Source: Nocardioides sp. zg-1230
GTDB taxonomy: Bacteria; Actinomycetota; Actinomycetes; Propionibacteriales; Nocardioidaceae
Direction: 5' to 3'
DNA: 64,000 nt
Assembly (NCBI RefSeq): GCF_013155335.1
Contig: NZ_JABJQZ010000009.1
Span: 62,001 to 126,000, forward strand
The notes beneath the pieces are model-generated. The model saw nothing but the letters and a program-made list of their open reading frames with translations, had not been told where the DNA came from and did no database searches. The translations under genes were made by a program, and so were the position numbers. Shown piece after piece: positions 27,328-37,050 of this stretch; the first letter of the stretch is position 1; each line of letters begins with the position of its first letter.

Positions 27328-28977
27328 GTGAACGACGGCCCCCTCATCGTCCAGTCGGACAAGACCCTGCTGCTCGAGGTCGACCACCCCTCGGCCGTCG
27401 AGGCCCGCAAGGCGATCGCGCCGTTCGCGGAGCTGGAGCGCTCCCCCGAGCACATCCACACCTACCGCCTCACGCCGCTGGGGCTGTGGAACGCCCGGGC
27501 CGCGGGCCACGACGCCGAGCAGGTCGTCGACGCGCTGCTGACCTGGTCGCGCTACGCCGTGCCGCACGCCCTCCTCGTCGACGTCGCCGAGACGATGGGC
27601 CGCTACGGCCGACTGCGGCTGGAGAAGCATCCCGTCCACGGACTGGTGCTGTCCTCGACCGACCGACCGGTGCTCGAGGAGGTGCTCCGGGCCAAGAAGG
27701 TGGCCGGGATGATCGGTGCGCGGATCGACGACGACTCGGTCGTGGTCCACCCCAGCGAGCGCGGCAACCTCAAGCAGGCGCTGCTCAAGCTCGGCTGGCC
27801 GGCCGAGGACTTCGCGGGCTACGTCGACGGCGAGGCGCACGACATCGACCTCGCCGAGGACGGCTGGACGCTGCGCCCCTACCAGCGCGAGGCAGCCGAG
27901 TCCTTCTGGGACGGCGGCTCGGGCGTCGTCGTCCTCCCGTGCGGCGCGGGCAAGACGATCGTCGGCGCCGCCTCGATGGCCCACGCCCGGGCGACCACGC
28001 TCATCCTCGTCACCAACACGGTGAGCGCGCGGCAGTGGAAGGACGAGCTGGTCGCGCGCACGTCGCTGACCGAGGACGAGATCGGGGAGTACTCCGGTGC
28101 CGTCAAGGAGGTACGCCCGGTCACCATCGCGACCTACCAGGTGCTGACGACGAAGCGGAAGGGCGTCTACCCGCACCTCGAGCTGCTCGACGCCCGCGAC
28201 TGGGGCCTCATCGTCTACGACGAGGTGCACCTGCTGCCGGCCCCGATCTTCCGGATGACCGCCGAACTGCAGGCGCGTCGCCGCCTCGGCCTGACCGCCA
28301 CGCTCGTGCGCGAGGACGGACGCGAGGGCGAGGTCTTCTCCCTCATCGGGCCCAAGCGCTACGACGCCCCGTGGAAGGACATCGAGGCCCAGGGCTACAT
28401 CGCGCCCGCCGACTGCGTCGAGGTCCGGGTCAGCCTGCCCGACGGCGAGCGGCTCGCCTACGCCACCAGCGACCCTGACACCCGCTACCGCCTCGCCTCG
28501 TGCACCCACGCCAAGATCGACGTCGTACGACGCCTCGTGCAGCAGCACGCGGGCCAGCCGACCCTGGTGATCGGGCAGTACATCGACCAGCTCGACGAGA
28601 TCGCCGAGATGCTCGATGCCCCGGTCATCAAGGGCGAGACCCCGGTCAAGGAGCGGCAGCGGCTGTTCAACGCGTTCCGCTCCGGGGAGATCGGCCTGCT
28701 GGTGGTCAGCAAGGTCGCCAACTTCTCCATCGACCTGCCGTCGGCCGAGGTGGCCATCCAGGTCAGCGGGTCGTTCGGCTCGCGCCAGGAGGAGGCCCAG
28801 CGGCTCGGGCGGCTGCTGCGGCCGAAGACCGAGGGACGCAGCGCGCACTTCTACACGATCGTCTCCCGCGACACCGTGGACGCCGACTTCGCGCAGAACC
28901 GGCAGCGGTTCCTCGCCGAGCAGGGCTACGCCTACCGGATCGTCGACGCGGGCGACCTGTCCGCGGAGCCGAGCTGA
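27328..28977 (+). CDS. XPB/Ssl2-type DNA repair helicase
   Basis: 549 residues from the second of two adjacent GTG codons. It is an SF2 ATP-dependent 3'-5' DNA helicase related to eukaryotic XPB. After an N-terminal damage-recognition-like region, motif I is VVLPCGAGKTIVGAAS, motif II is VYDEVHLLP (DEVH), and motif III is LGLTATL, followed directly by the VREDGREGEV segment that contains the XPB-specific RED motif. Motif VI is QEEAQRLGRLLRPK. All catalytic residues are present. The neighbouring helicase-associated gene matches the mycobacterial arrangement. Confidence 0.95.
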   Translation: MNDGPLIVQSDKTLLLEVDHPSAVEARKAIAPFAELERSPEHIHTYRLTPLGLWNARAAGHDAEQVVDALLTWSRYAVPHALLVDVAETMGRYGRLRLEKHPVHGLVLSSTDRPVLEEVLRAKKVAGMIGARIDDDSVVVHPSERGNLKQALLKLGWPAEDFAGYVDGEAHDIDLAEDGWTLRPYQREAAESFWDGGSGVVVLPCGAGKTIVGAASMAHARATTLILVTNTVSARQWKDELVARTSLTEDEIGEYSGAVKEVRPVTIATYQVLTTKRKGVYPHLELLDARDWGLIVYDEVHLLPAPIFRMTAELQARRRLGLTATLVREDGREGEVFSLIGPKRYDAPWKDIEAQGYIAPADCVEVRVSLPDGERLAYATSDPDTRYRLASCTHAKIDVVRRLVQQHAGQPTLVIGQYIDQLDEIAEMLDAPVIKGETPVKERQRLFNAFRSGEIGLLVVSKVANFSIDLPSAEVAIQVSGSFGSRQEEAQRLGRLLRPKTEGRSAHFYTIVSRDTVDADFAQNRQRFLAEQGYAYRIVDAGDLSAEPS

Positions 28978-28986
28978 GCCGAGCCC

Positions 28987-29421
28987 TCACCCGGTCAGGT
29001 GCGGGCCGAGCGCGAAGAGTGCCCGCTCGTAGTCGTCCCGGGCGAACTCGAAGGGGCCCAGGTCGCCGAGGTCCCAGTCGCGGTGGCCGGTGCGGAAGCC
29101 CGACCACCGCACGGTGTCGTGCATGACGACGACCTTCGCCGTGAGCGGCCAGCAGCCCCACTCCCCGCAGTCGCAACCGAGCAGGACCGTGTCGCCGTCC
29201 TCGAACCAGGTCGCGCGCGGTCGCCCGAGGTAGTGGTGGATGCTGCGGACGACGTACGGCGACAGGCCGCCGTACGCGCCGGCGAGGGACCGGTCGTAGG
29301 CGCGCTCGACCTCCGCTGCGAGGTCAGCAAGCGGGCGCCCGTTGACCGCGATGTCGATGGTCGTCGCGTCGCCCGTCCCGTCGACGGTGAACGCCACGGC
29401 GTCCCTGCGCTCCTCCTGCAT
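28987..29421 (-). CDS. Conserved hypothetical protein with a CxCGxxGC motif
   Basis: 144 residues. It is soluble and has a clear motif, VLLGCDCGEWGCWPLTAKV (about 86-104), with three closely spaced cysteines that could bind a metal. This is followed by HDTVRWSGFRTGHRDWDLGD and a C-terminal segment FARDDYERALFAL. Similar small proteins of unknown function are found in actinobacteria. It converges with the XPB gene, leaving nine bases between the stops, and is divergent from the MpaB-like gene. Confidence 0.75.
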   Translation of the reverse strand: MQEERRDAVAFTVDGTGDATTIDIAVNGRPLADLAAEVERAYDRSLAGAYGGLSPYVVRSIHHYLGRPRATWFEDGDTVLLGCDCGEWGCWPLTAKVVVMHDTVRWSGFRTGHRDWDLGDLGPFEFARDDYERALFALGPHLTG

Positions 29422-29527
29422 TCGGACAGCATCGCGTCACCGGTTCGCGGGACGCCACTGCATTCCTCCCGTCCGGAGCGTCGGGCCCTCGTGCGATTGA
29501 GCAACAGGAAGGCTTCGGGGCCTTGGC

Positions 29528-29540
29528 TAGCCTCGACGGC
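29528..29540 (+). promoter_or_regulatory. Candidate leaderless -10 of the MpaB-like gene
   Basis: TAGCCT at 29528-29533, seven bases, then GTG at 29541. The earlier TTG at 29523 would lie upstream of the -10, which argues against it as the start. Confidence 0.4.
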
Positions 29541-30407
29541 GTGACCCTCCGTGACCGCCTCGGCGCCGAGCTGTTCAGCAAGGTGGCCGGCCCCGACGGC
29601 CCCCGCAACCGGCAGCGCGTCCACGGCACCCCCGGGCCGCGGTGGTTCGAGCCCGACTCCCCCATCGGCCGCGTGCACGGCGACGCCTCGATGTTCGTCG
29701 GCGGCATCCGCGCGGTCATGCTGCAGTCCCTGCACCCCGCCGCGATGCAGGGCGTCGCCGACCACTCGGGCTACCGCGGCGACATGTGGGGACGGCTGGC
29801 CCAGGTCTCCACCTACATCGCGATGACGACCTTCGGCGCCGAGCAGGACGCCCTGCGGATCATCGGCGCCGTGCAGCGCGCCCACGAGTCGGTGACCGGG
29901 ACGATGCCCGACGGGACGCCGTACGCCGCCTCCGACCCGCACCTGCTCGGCTGGGTGCACGCCGCGGAGATCCACAGCTTCCTCGTCGCGCACGACCGAT
30001 TCGGCCATCGGCCGCTGTTCGGACCGGAGCGCGACGAGTACGTCGCCCAGACCGCCGTCGCCGCCGAGCACCTCGGGGTGATCGGCGCACCGCGGTCCGA
30101 GGACGACCTGCACGCGACTCTCGCGGCGTACGGCACCGAGCTGCGCGGCACGCCGGCCGCCCAGGAGGCCATCCGCTTCCTGCTGCTGCACCCCGACCTG
30201 CCCCTGGCCGCGCGCCCGGGCTACCTCGCGCTGGCCTCGGCCGCCATCGGCCTGCTGCCCGCGGACGCACGTCGTGAGCTGCGGCTGCCGCCCGTCCCGC
30301 CGGTGACCAACCGGGTGCTCGGCGCAGCGGCCACCCGGACGATCCGTTGGGCGATGGCGTCGGGTCACGCCGAGGCGCGCGAGCTGCAGCGGGCGACCCA
30401 GCAGTGA
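29541..30407 (+). CDS. MpaB-like oxygenase (DUF2236 family)
   Basis: 288 residues. DUF2236 proteins, including fungal MpaB and rubber oxygenase relatives, are haem-binding. The family landmarks are IGRVHGDASMFVGGIRAVML, LQSLHPAAMQGVADHS (with a candidate haem ligand His), and GWVHAAEIHSFLVAHDRF. GTG at 29541 is chosen over TTG 29523 because of the promoter position. The stop overlaps the GTG of an HD-domain gene, so the two are probably co-translated. Substrate unknown. Confidence 0.88.
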   Translation: MTLRDRLGAELFSKVAGPDGPRNRQRVHGTPGPRWFEPDSPIGRVHGDASMFVGGIRAVMLQSLHPAAMQGVADHSGYRGDMWGRLAQVSTYIAMTTFGAEQDALRIIGAVQRAHESVTGTMPDGTPYAASDPHLLGWVHAAEIHSFLVAHDRFGHRPLFGPERDEYVAQTAVAAEHLGVIGAPRSEDDLHATLAAYGTELRGTPAAQEAIRFLLLHPDLPLAARPGYLALASAAIGLLPADARRELRLPPVPPVTNRVLGAAATRTIRWAMASGHAEARELQRATQQ

Positions 30408-30988
30408 GCCTCGCCGACCGCTGGCCGCTGCCCGACCACCACGCGGTCCGCGACGCGCTCCTGGCCGCGTGGGACCGCCCGGGCTACCACGACCTGCGTC
30501 ACCTCGAGGAGGTGCTCGACCGCCTCGACGTGCTCGCAGCGGCGGGGGTCGCGTTCGACGCGACCTCGGTCGGCCTCGCCGCCTGGTTCCACGACGCCGT
30601 CTACGACGGGGCCGACGACGACGAGGAGCGGTCGGCCCGGTGGGCCCGACGTGCCCTCCCGGCGGCGTACGCCGACGAGGTGGCGCGGCTGGTGCGGCTG
30701 ACCGTCGACCACTGTCCGGCCGACGACGACATCGCCGGCGCGGCGCTCAGCGACGCCGACCTGGGCGTGCTGGCCGCACCCCGGGAGCGCTATGACGCCT
30801 ACGTCGGCGGGGTGCGGGAGGACTTCGCGCACGTCGGCGACGACGACTTCCGAGCCGGTCGCGCGGCGGTGCTCCGCGACCTCGTCGTCCGTCCGCACCT
30901 CTTCAGCACCCCGCAGGCACGCGGGCTCTGGGAGGTCGCGGCACGCGCCAACCTGCGGCGCGAGCTGGACGAGCTCGACGCCGGTTGA
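30404..30988 (+). CDS. HD-superfamily metal-dependent phosphohydrolase
   Basis: 194 residues from GTG at 30404 (GTGA overlap with the previous stop). The HD-fold metal ligands are visible: His in YHDLRHLEEVL, His-Asp in LAAWFHDAVYDG, and a later acidic position in ALSDADLGVLAAP. It matches the COG4339-like group of predicted HD hydrolases; substrate unknown. Coupling to the MpaB-like gene is the only contextual clue. Confidence 0.82.
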   Translation: MSLADRWPLPDHHAVRDALLAAWDRPGYHDLRHLEEVLDRLDVLAAAGVAFDATSVGLAAWFHDAVYDGADDDEERSARWARRALPAAYADEVARLVRLTVDHCPADDDIAGAALSDADLGVLAAPRERYDAYVGGVREDFAHVGDDDFRAGRAAVLRDLVVRPHLFSTPQARGLWEVAARANLRRELDELDAG

Positions 30989-30994
30989 CGCGGC

Positions 30995-31717
30995 TCAGCG
31001 GTCGTTGAGCTGGAGGTAGACGGTGTAGCGGTCGTGGCGGTAGCAGGTGCGGGAGACCTCGACGATGCGGCCGTCGGAGACCGCGCGGCGGGCGTGGCGC
31101 AGCACCGGGTCGCCCTCCTCGATCTCGAGGACCGCTGCCTCGTCGGCACTCGCCCGGTCGGCACTGATGGAGTCCTCGACCTCGGTGGGGCGCAGGCCGC
31201 GGGCGGCGAGCGCCTCGTAGAGGCTGGTGGGCGTGCCGTGCTGGAGGAAGCCCGGCAGCAGGACCTCGTTGAGGTAGGCGTCCTCGACGCACACGATGGC
31301 CTGGTCGGCCCGACGCAGGCGGCGCCAGTGGAGCACGGGGTCGCCGGGCGAGATGTCGAGCGCCCTCGCGACTCCGGGACCGGCCTGCTCGACGCGGGCG
31401 AGCAACGTCTGCGACTCCGGCAGCATCCCGCGGCGGCGGATCTCCTCGGTGAACGACGTGAGCCGGCCGGCCGCCCTGGGCGGCTGCGCGACGAAGGTGC
31501 CGCGACCGGGGATCCGCTCGAGCAGCCCCTCCGCGACGAGCGCGTCGAGGGCCTGGCGCACGGTCATCCGTGCCACGCCGAAACGCGCCACGAGCTCGCG
31601 CTCGGAAGGGGCGGCGGAGCCCGGCGGCTGGGACTCGATCAGACCCCGGACGTGCTCGCGCACCTGCACGTGCTTCAGCGCCCGCTGGCGCGGGACGACG
31701 AGGTCCACCGGTTCCAT
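30995..31717 (-). CDS. GntR-family regulator (HutC/UTRA subfamily)
   Basis: 240 residues. An N-terminal GntR winged helix (SERELVARFGVARMTVRQAL, wing LLERIPGRGTFVA) occupies about 15-80. A C-terminal UTRA ligand-binding domain follows (LTSFTEEIRRRGMLPESQTL through YRHDRYTVYLQLNDR), as in HutC, NagR and DasR relatives. The ATG at 31717 has GAGGAG just upstream, and a TACCCT hexamer precedes it by seven bases. It is divergent from the AlkB gene. Its target genes are not obvious from the neighbourhood. Confidence 0.92.
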   Translation of the reverse strand: MEPVDLVVPRQRALKHVQVREHVRGLIESQPPGSAAPSERELVARFGVARMTVRQALDALVAEGLLERIPGRGTFVAQPPRAAGRLTSFTEEIRRRGMLPESQTLLARVEQAGPGVARALDISPGDPVLHWRRLRRADQAIVCVEDAYLNEVLLPGFLQHGTPTSLYEALAARGLRPTEVEDSISADRASADEAAVLEIEEGDPVLRHARRAVSDGRIVEVSRTCYRHDRYTVYLQLNDR

Positions 31718-31799
31718 GCTCCTCAGGGTAGGACTGGGCTATACCGGCGGTCCGCAAATTGACCAAGCCTGTGGCGAAGCCTTGACGATTTCTTGATCT

Positions 31800-31815
31800 T
31801 CGAACGCGTGTTCGA
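31800..31815. promoter_or_regulatory. Perfect LexA (SOS) box upstream of the AlkB-like gene
   Basis: TCGAACGCGTGTTCGA is a perfect 16-bp palindrome and an exact match to the actinobacterial/Gram-positive LexA consensus CGAAC-N4-GTTCG. It ends nine bases before the proposed -10 of the AlkB-like gene and so covers its -35 region. It is about 80 bp from the divergent gntR start. SOS control of the dioxygenase is the simplest reading. Confidence 0.75.
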
Positions 31816-31824
31816 CTCATCGGC

Positions 31825-31837
31825 TACCATGGGCACC
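31825..31837 (+). promoter_or_regulatory. Candidate -10 of the AlkB-like gene
   Basis: TACCAT at 31825-31830, seven bases, then GTG at 31838. The hexamer contains the alternative ATG (31829), so if this is the -10, that ATG cannot be the start. Confidence 0.4.
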
Positions 31838-32449
31838 GTGGACTTCCAGACGTCCCTGTTCGCCGACGACACCGCGGGTTCCGTGGTGCTGTCGCCGGAG
31901 CGTCGCCACCTGTCGCACGGAGCGTGGGTCGACGTCCAGCGCAACTGGCTCCACGATCCCGACGCCGTCTTCTCCGCGCTCGTCGACGGTGTCCCGTGGC
32001 GTGCCGAGCGACGCGAGATGTACGACGCCGTGGTCGACGTCCCCCGCCTCGTGCACACCTACCTCGCCGACCACCCGCTGCCCCACCGCGCCCTGACCGA
32101 GGCCAGGGACGCGCTCAGCCGCCACTACCTCCCCGAGCTGGGCGAGCCGTTCGTGACCGCCGGCTGCTGCTACTACCGCGACGGGCGCGACTCCGTCGCG
32201 TGGCACGGCGACACGATCGGCCGGGGTCGCACGGCCGACACGATGGTCGCGATCGTGAGCGTCGGCGACCCCCGCCGGCTGCTGCTGCGCCCGCGCGGCG
32301 GAGGTGCGTCGACCGCGCTGACCATGGGTCACGGCGACCTCGTGGTGATGGGCGGGTCGTGCCAGCGCACCTGGGAGCACGCCGTGCCCAAGGTCGCCCA
32401 CTCCGGACCGCGGATCTCGGTGCAGTTCCGCCCGCTCAACGTCTTCTGA
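31838..32449 (+). CDS. AlkB-like 2-oxoglutarate/Fe(II) dioxygenase
   Basis: 203 residues from GTG 31838 (ATG 31829 is the alternative, three codons longer). It is predicted to repair alkylated bases by oxidative demethylation. The Fe(II) triad is His and Asp in VAWHGDTIG and His in TWEHAVPK. The 2-oxoglutarate-binding Arg lies in PRISVQFRPL. CCYYRDGRDSVAWHGD corresponds to the family's NYYR-type lead-in to the HxD, with a Cys at the Asn position. A perfect LexA box lies in its promoter. It converges with the CoxG gene six bases away. Confidence 0.9.
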   Translation: MDFQTSLFADDTAGSVVLSPERRHLSHGAWVDVQRNWLHDPDAVFSALVDGVPWRAERREMYDAVVDVPRLVHTYLADHPLPHRALTEARDALSRHYLPELGEPFVTAGCCYYRDGRDSVAWHGDTIGRGRTADTMVAIVSVGDPRRLLLRPRGGGASTALTMGHGDLVVMGGSCQRTWEHAVPKVAHSGPRISVQFRPLNVF

Positions 32450-32455
32450 GCCGCC

Positions 32456-33172
32456 TCACCGCCGCCTCAGCAGCCGCCACAGCAGGACCACGAGGACGAG
32501 CGCGGCGAGCGCCGGTCGCCAGTAGGTCCGCGCCAGCACCGGCAGCACCGCGCTGCCGAGGTCGAGCGCCTCGGGCTCCCGTGGTGCGGCGGCAGGTCCC
32601 GGTGGAGGCTGCGCCACGCGCGGCGCCGGTGCCGCTGGGGGCGCCGCAGCCGCTCCCGTCGGGGGCGGGGCCGGTGGCGTCTCCGGTGCCGTTGGGGCCT
32701 CCGCGACCTCCAGGACCTCCGCGACCTCCGGGGCCGCGAGCCGCTGCTCGAGGCAGCTGACGAACTGTCCGAGCAGCTTGTCGGAGACGTCCTGCATCAC
32801 CCCGCGCCCGAACTGCGCGGGCTTGCCGGTGATGGCGAGGTCGGTCTCCACCGAGACGTCGGTCGAGCCGCCGGCCTCGGCCATCGAGACGGTGACCTTC
32901 GCCCCCGCTGTGCCGTTGCCGCGCTTGTCCTTGCCCTTGGCGTCCACGACGAAGCGGTGGGCTTCGGCGTCCTTCTCGACGAACGTGCCGCTGCCGTTGT
33001 ACTGCAGCGCGATCGGTCCGAGCTTGACCTTCACCGACCCGGTGAAGGACTCCTCGTCGGCCTCCGTCACCTGGGCGCCCGGGAAGCACTCGGCGACGGA
33101 GGCGATGTCGTTGAAGTGGGCCCAGGTCTCCTCGACGCCGATCGGGACGGTGAAGCGGTGGTTGAGCTCCAT
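32456..33172 (-). CDS. CoxG-like SRPBCC protein with membrane anchor
   Basis: 238 residues. Residues 1-145 are a CoxG/SRPBCC domain: MELNHRFTVPIGVEETWAHF, CFPGAQVTEADEESFTG, then LAITGKPAQFGRGVMQDVS. In Oligotropha-type systems CoxG is linked to recruiting the enzyme to the membrane. A Pro/Ala linker (about 155-205) and a C-terminal membrane helix (LAALVLVVLLWRLLRRR) follow, which fits an anchor. It is the last gene of the cox-type operon, two bases after the FAD-subunit stop. Confidence 0.88.
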   Translation of the reverse strand: MELNHRFTVPIGVEETWAHFNDIASVAECFPGAQVTEADEESFTGSVKVKLGPIALQYNGSGTFVEKDAEAHRFVVDAKGKDKRGNGTAGAKVTVSMAEAGGSTDVSVETDLAITGKPAQFGRGVMQDVSDKLLGQFVSCLEQRLAAPEVAEVLEVAEAPTAPETPPAPPPTGAAAAPPAAPAPRVAQPPPGPAAAPREPEALDLGSAVLPVLARTYWRPALAALVLVVLLWRLLRRR

Positions 33173-33174
33173 GC

Positions 33175-34020
33175 CTAGGCGCCCGCCGCCTTGAGGACCG
33201 CCCGCCCGGTGAGCACCCGGGCGAGGTGCTGGCGGTAGTCGGCGGCGCCGTTGAGGTCCGAGGGCGGGTTCGTCCCGTCGGCAGCCAGCTGCGCCGCCTC
33301 GCGTACGCCGCCCTCGGTCGCCGTCGCGCCCGCGAGCGCCTGCTCGGTGGCAGTCGCCCGGAGCGGGGTGGAGCCCATGTTGGTCAGCCCGACCCGGGCC
33401 TCGTCGATCGAGCCCTTCACCGTCGCGGCGACGGCGACGATCGGCCACTGGTGGGCCACGCGCACGAACTTCTCGTAGTGCGCACCCCAACCGGTGTGCT
33501 TGGGGATCCGCACCTCGGTGAGGATCTCGTCGTCACCGATCGCGGTCTCGAAGAGGTCGACGAAGAAGTCCGTGGCCTCGACCGTGCGGGTGCCCCCCGG
33601 GCCGGCGATCACGAACTGCGCGCCGAGTGCGAGCGCCGGGGCACCGAGGTCGCCGGCCGGGTCGGCGTGCGCGAGCGCGCCGCCGAAGGTGCCCCGGTGC
33701 CGGATCTGCGAGTCCGCGACCTCCGCGGCGGCCTTCGACAGCAGCAGGGCGTGCTCCTTGACCAGGCTGTCGTCGCGCACGTCGTGGTGCGTGGTCATCG
33801 CGCCGATCACGAGGGCGTCCCCGTCGTCCCGGATGCCGCGCAGCGACGAGATGCCGCCGAGGTCGATGACGACCTCCGGAGCATTGAGCCGCATCCGCAG
33901 CACCGGCAGCAGGCTCTGCCCTCCGGCGAGGATCTTCGCGTCGTCCCCGTGCTCGCCGAGGGCGGCCAGCGCCTCCTCGACCGACGTGGGGGCGAGGTAG
34001 TCGAACTTCACCGGGATCAC
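33175..34020 (-). CDS. Molybdenum hydroxylase FAD-binding medium subunit (CoxM-like)
   Basis: 281 residues from GTG at 34020, overlapping the large-subunit stop. FAD-binding motifs are AKILAGGQSLLPVLRMRL (about 30-47) and RHRGTFGGALAHADPAGDLG (about 103-122), followed by the CO_deh_flav_C domain. It passes electrons from the [2Fe-2S] subunit to the acceptor. Gene order S-L-M-G on the minus strand is one of the known arrangements. I give no symbol because the large subunit is not a form I CO dehydrogenase. Confidence 0.92.
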   Translation of the reverse strand: MIPVKFDYLAPTSVEEALAALGEHGDDAKILAGGQSLLPVLRMRLNAPEVVIDLGGISSLRGIRDDGDALVIGAMTTHHDVRDDSLVKEHALLLSKAAAEVADSQIRHRGTFGGALAHADPAGDLGAPALALGAQFVIAGPGGTRTVEATDFFVDLFETAIGDDEILTEVRIPKHTGWGAHYEKFVRVAHQWPIVAVAATVKGSIDEARVGLTNMGSTPLRATATEQALAGATATEGGVREAAQLAADGTNPPSDLNGAADYRQHLARVLTGRAVLKAAGA

Positions 34021-36487
34021 TGGCCTGCTCCGTCCGTGCTGTCCTGGTTGAGGGCGCCCTCCTGGAAGTGCGGCATCGCGTCCGGCGGGGTCGCTGCGTC
34101 GCCGTCGTTGGCATGGATCGCCCGCCACACGCGCTCGGGCGTGCACGGCATCTGGATGTCGTTGACCCCGAGGTGGCGTACGGCGTCGACGACCGCGTTG
34201 ACGACCGCCGGCGTGGAGGCGATGGTGCCGGCCTCGCCGACGCCCTTGGTGCCCAGCGAGTTGGTGGTGCACACGCTCGGATCGTCCACGTGGACGACGT
34301 CGAAGGAGATCGTGTCGGCGGCCGTCGGCAGGAGGTAGTCGACGAACGAACCGCTGACCAGCGTGCCGGACTCGTCGTGGACGGCCTCCTCCCACAGGGC
34401 CTGCGCGATGCCCTGCACCAACCCGCCGTGCACCTGCCCGGCCACGATGAGCGGGTTGATGATCGTGCCGATGTCGTCGCAGCAGGTGTACTTCCGCATC
34501 TTCACCGCACCGGTCTCGGTGTCCACCTCCATGGCGCACAGGTGCGTGCCGTGGGGGTAGTTGAAGTTGACGGGGTCGTAGGTCGCCTCGGCGTCGAGGC
34601 TCGGCTCCATGTCCTCGGGGTAGTTGTGGGCCGCGAAGGCTGCCGTCGCGAGCTCCTGGATCGCGACGCCCTGGTCGGTGCCGCGGACGGTGAACCGTCC
34701 GCCGGAGTAGTCGAGATCGTCGGCGCTGGCCTCGAGCAGGTGTGCCGCGAGGTGCTTGGCCTTCTCGACGACCTTGTCGACCGCCTTGACCAGGGCCTCC
34801 CCGCCCACGACGAGCGACCGCGAGCCGTAGGTGTCGAGGCCCTTGTGGGAGATCTGCGTGTCGCCGTGCAGCACCTCGACGTCCTCGAAGGGGACGCCGA
34901 GCCGGTCGGCGACGATCTGGCTGAACGCCGTCTCGTGGCCCTGCCCGTGGGCGCTGGCCCCGGTGACGATCTCGACCTTGCCGGTGGCCAGCATCCGCAC
35001 GCTCGCGTGCTCCCAGCCACCCGCGCCGTAGTCGAGGCTGCCGAGCACCCGGCTGGGTGCCAGGCCGCACATCTCGGTGAAGGTCGACACCCCGATCCCG
35101 AGCTGCACCCGGTCGCCGCGCTCGCGCCGCTCCCGCTGCTCCGCGCGCAGCGCGTCGTAGCCGAAGGACGCCTTGGCCTTGGCGGTCGCCGCCTCGTAGT
35201 TGCCGGTGTCGTACTCCAGGCCCGCCACCGTGGTGAACGGGAACTCCTCGTGGGTGATCCAGTTGCGCTCACGGATCTCCAACGGGTCGACCCCGACCTC
35301 GGCTGCGAGCTCGTCCATCAGCCGCTCGATGGCGTACGTCGCCTCCGGCCGCCCGGCACCACGGTAGGCGTCGGTCCAGGTGCTGTTGGTCAGCACCGTC
35401 TGGCACTCGAAGCGGTAGGCGGGGAACTTGTAGATGGCGTTGAACATGAAGGCGCCCAGCACCGGCACGCCGCCGCCGATGATGGAGATGTAGGCGCCCA
35501 TGTCGGCGTCGAGGTGCACCTTGAGGCCGGTCACCTTGCCGTCCTTGTCGGCGGCCAGGGTCAGCGTCTGCACCTGGTCGCGACCGTGGTGGCCCGCCAC
35601 GAGGCTCTCGCTGCGGGTCTCGGTGTACTTCACCGGCTTGGCCAGCCGCCGCGCAACCGCCCAGGCGATCCACTCCTCCGGCGTCGTCTGCAGCTTGCCG
35701 CCGAAGCCGCCGCCCACGTCGGGAGCGATGACCCGGATCTTCGACTCGGGCACGCCGGTGGTGGCCGCCAGGGCGAAGCGCAGGATGTGTGGGATCTGGG
35801 TCGCCGACCACATGGTGATCTGCTCGCCGGTCGGGTCCACCACGACGCTGCGCGGCTCCATGAAGGCGGGGATCAGCCGCTGCTGGCGGTACTCGCGCTC
35901 GATCAGGATGCCGTTTCTGCGCGCCTCCTCGATGGCCGCCTCGGCGTCACTGCCGGTGCCGGCGTCGTTGGAGTCGAAGACCCACAGAGCCGACTTGTTG
36001 GTGCCGAGGTCGGGGTGGGCGAGCACCTCGTCCTTGAGCGCGTTCTTGATGCCCAGCACGGCGGGCAGCTCGTCGTACTCCACGTCGACGAGCTCGGCCG
36101 CGTCGCGCGCCTCGGCCGCGCTGCGCGCGACCACCACCGCGACGACCTCGCCGGCGAAGGCGACCCGGTCGGCCGGCATCGGCGAGTGCACCGGCGCCTT
36201 CTGGTCGGGCGTGATCGGCCAGGCGTTGATGTTGACGCCGAGCTCCTCGCCGAAGTCCTTGCCGGTCAGCACGGTGACCACGTTGGGCGAGGCCTTGGCG
36301 TCCGCGACGTCGATCGAGGTGATCGTGGCGTGGGCGAAGGGGCTGCGCACCATGGCGAGGTGGAGCATCCCGGGGAGGGTGATGTTGTCGGTCCACCGGG
36401 TTCGGCCGGTGATCAGCCGCTGGTCCTCCTTGCGGCGCCGGTCGCGGCCGATCTCCTTCTCGTCGGCGGGACGGTCCTGGGTGGCGG

Positions 36488-36491
<4 letters not shown>
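34017..36491 (-). CDS. Molybdenum hydroxylase large subunit, form II CoxL-like
   Basis: 824 residues. It is the molybdopterin-binding subunit of the xanthine dehydrogenase/aerobic CODH superfamily. RVIAPDVGGGFGGK marks the cofactor-binding region. The active-site loop reads AYRGAGRPEATY, the form II signature, not the AYxCSFR of genuine CO dehydrogenase with its Cu-binding cysteine. The C-terminal catalytic glutamate region GTKGVGEAGTIA is intact. Overlaps of four bases with both neighbouring subunits show tight coupling. The substrate is probably an aldehyde, purine or other heterocycle, not CO. Confidence 0.93.
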
Positions 36492-36970
<479 letters not shown>

Positions 36971-37050
36971 GCGGCGCCTCCGGGCGTGTGAGGTGGGTCA
37001 CTCGACGCCGACGCTAGGCCGGGGCGGTTGGCAGCCGGTTGGTCGGTGCC

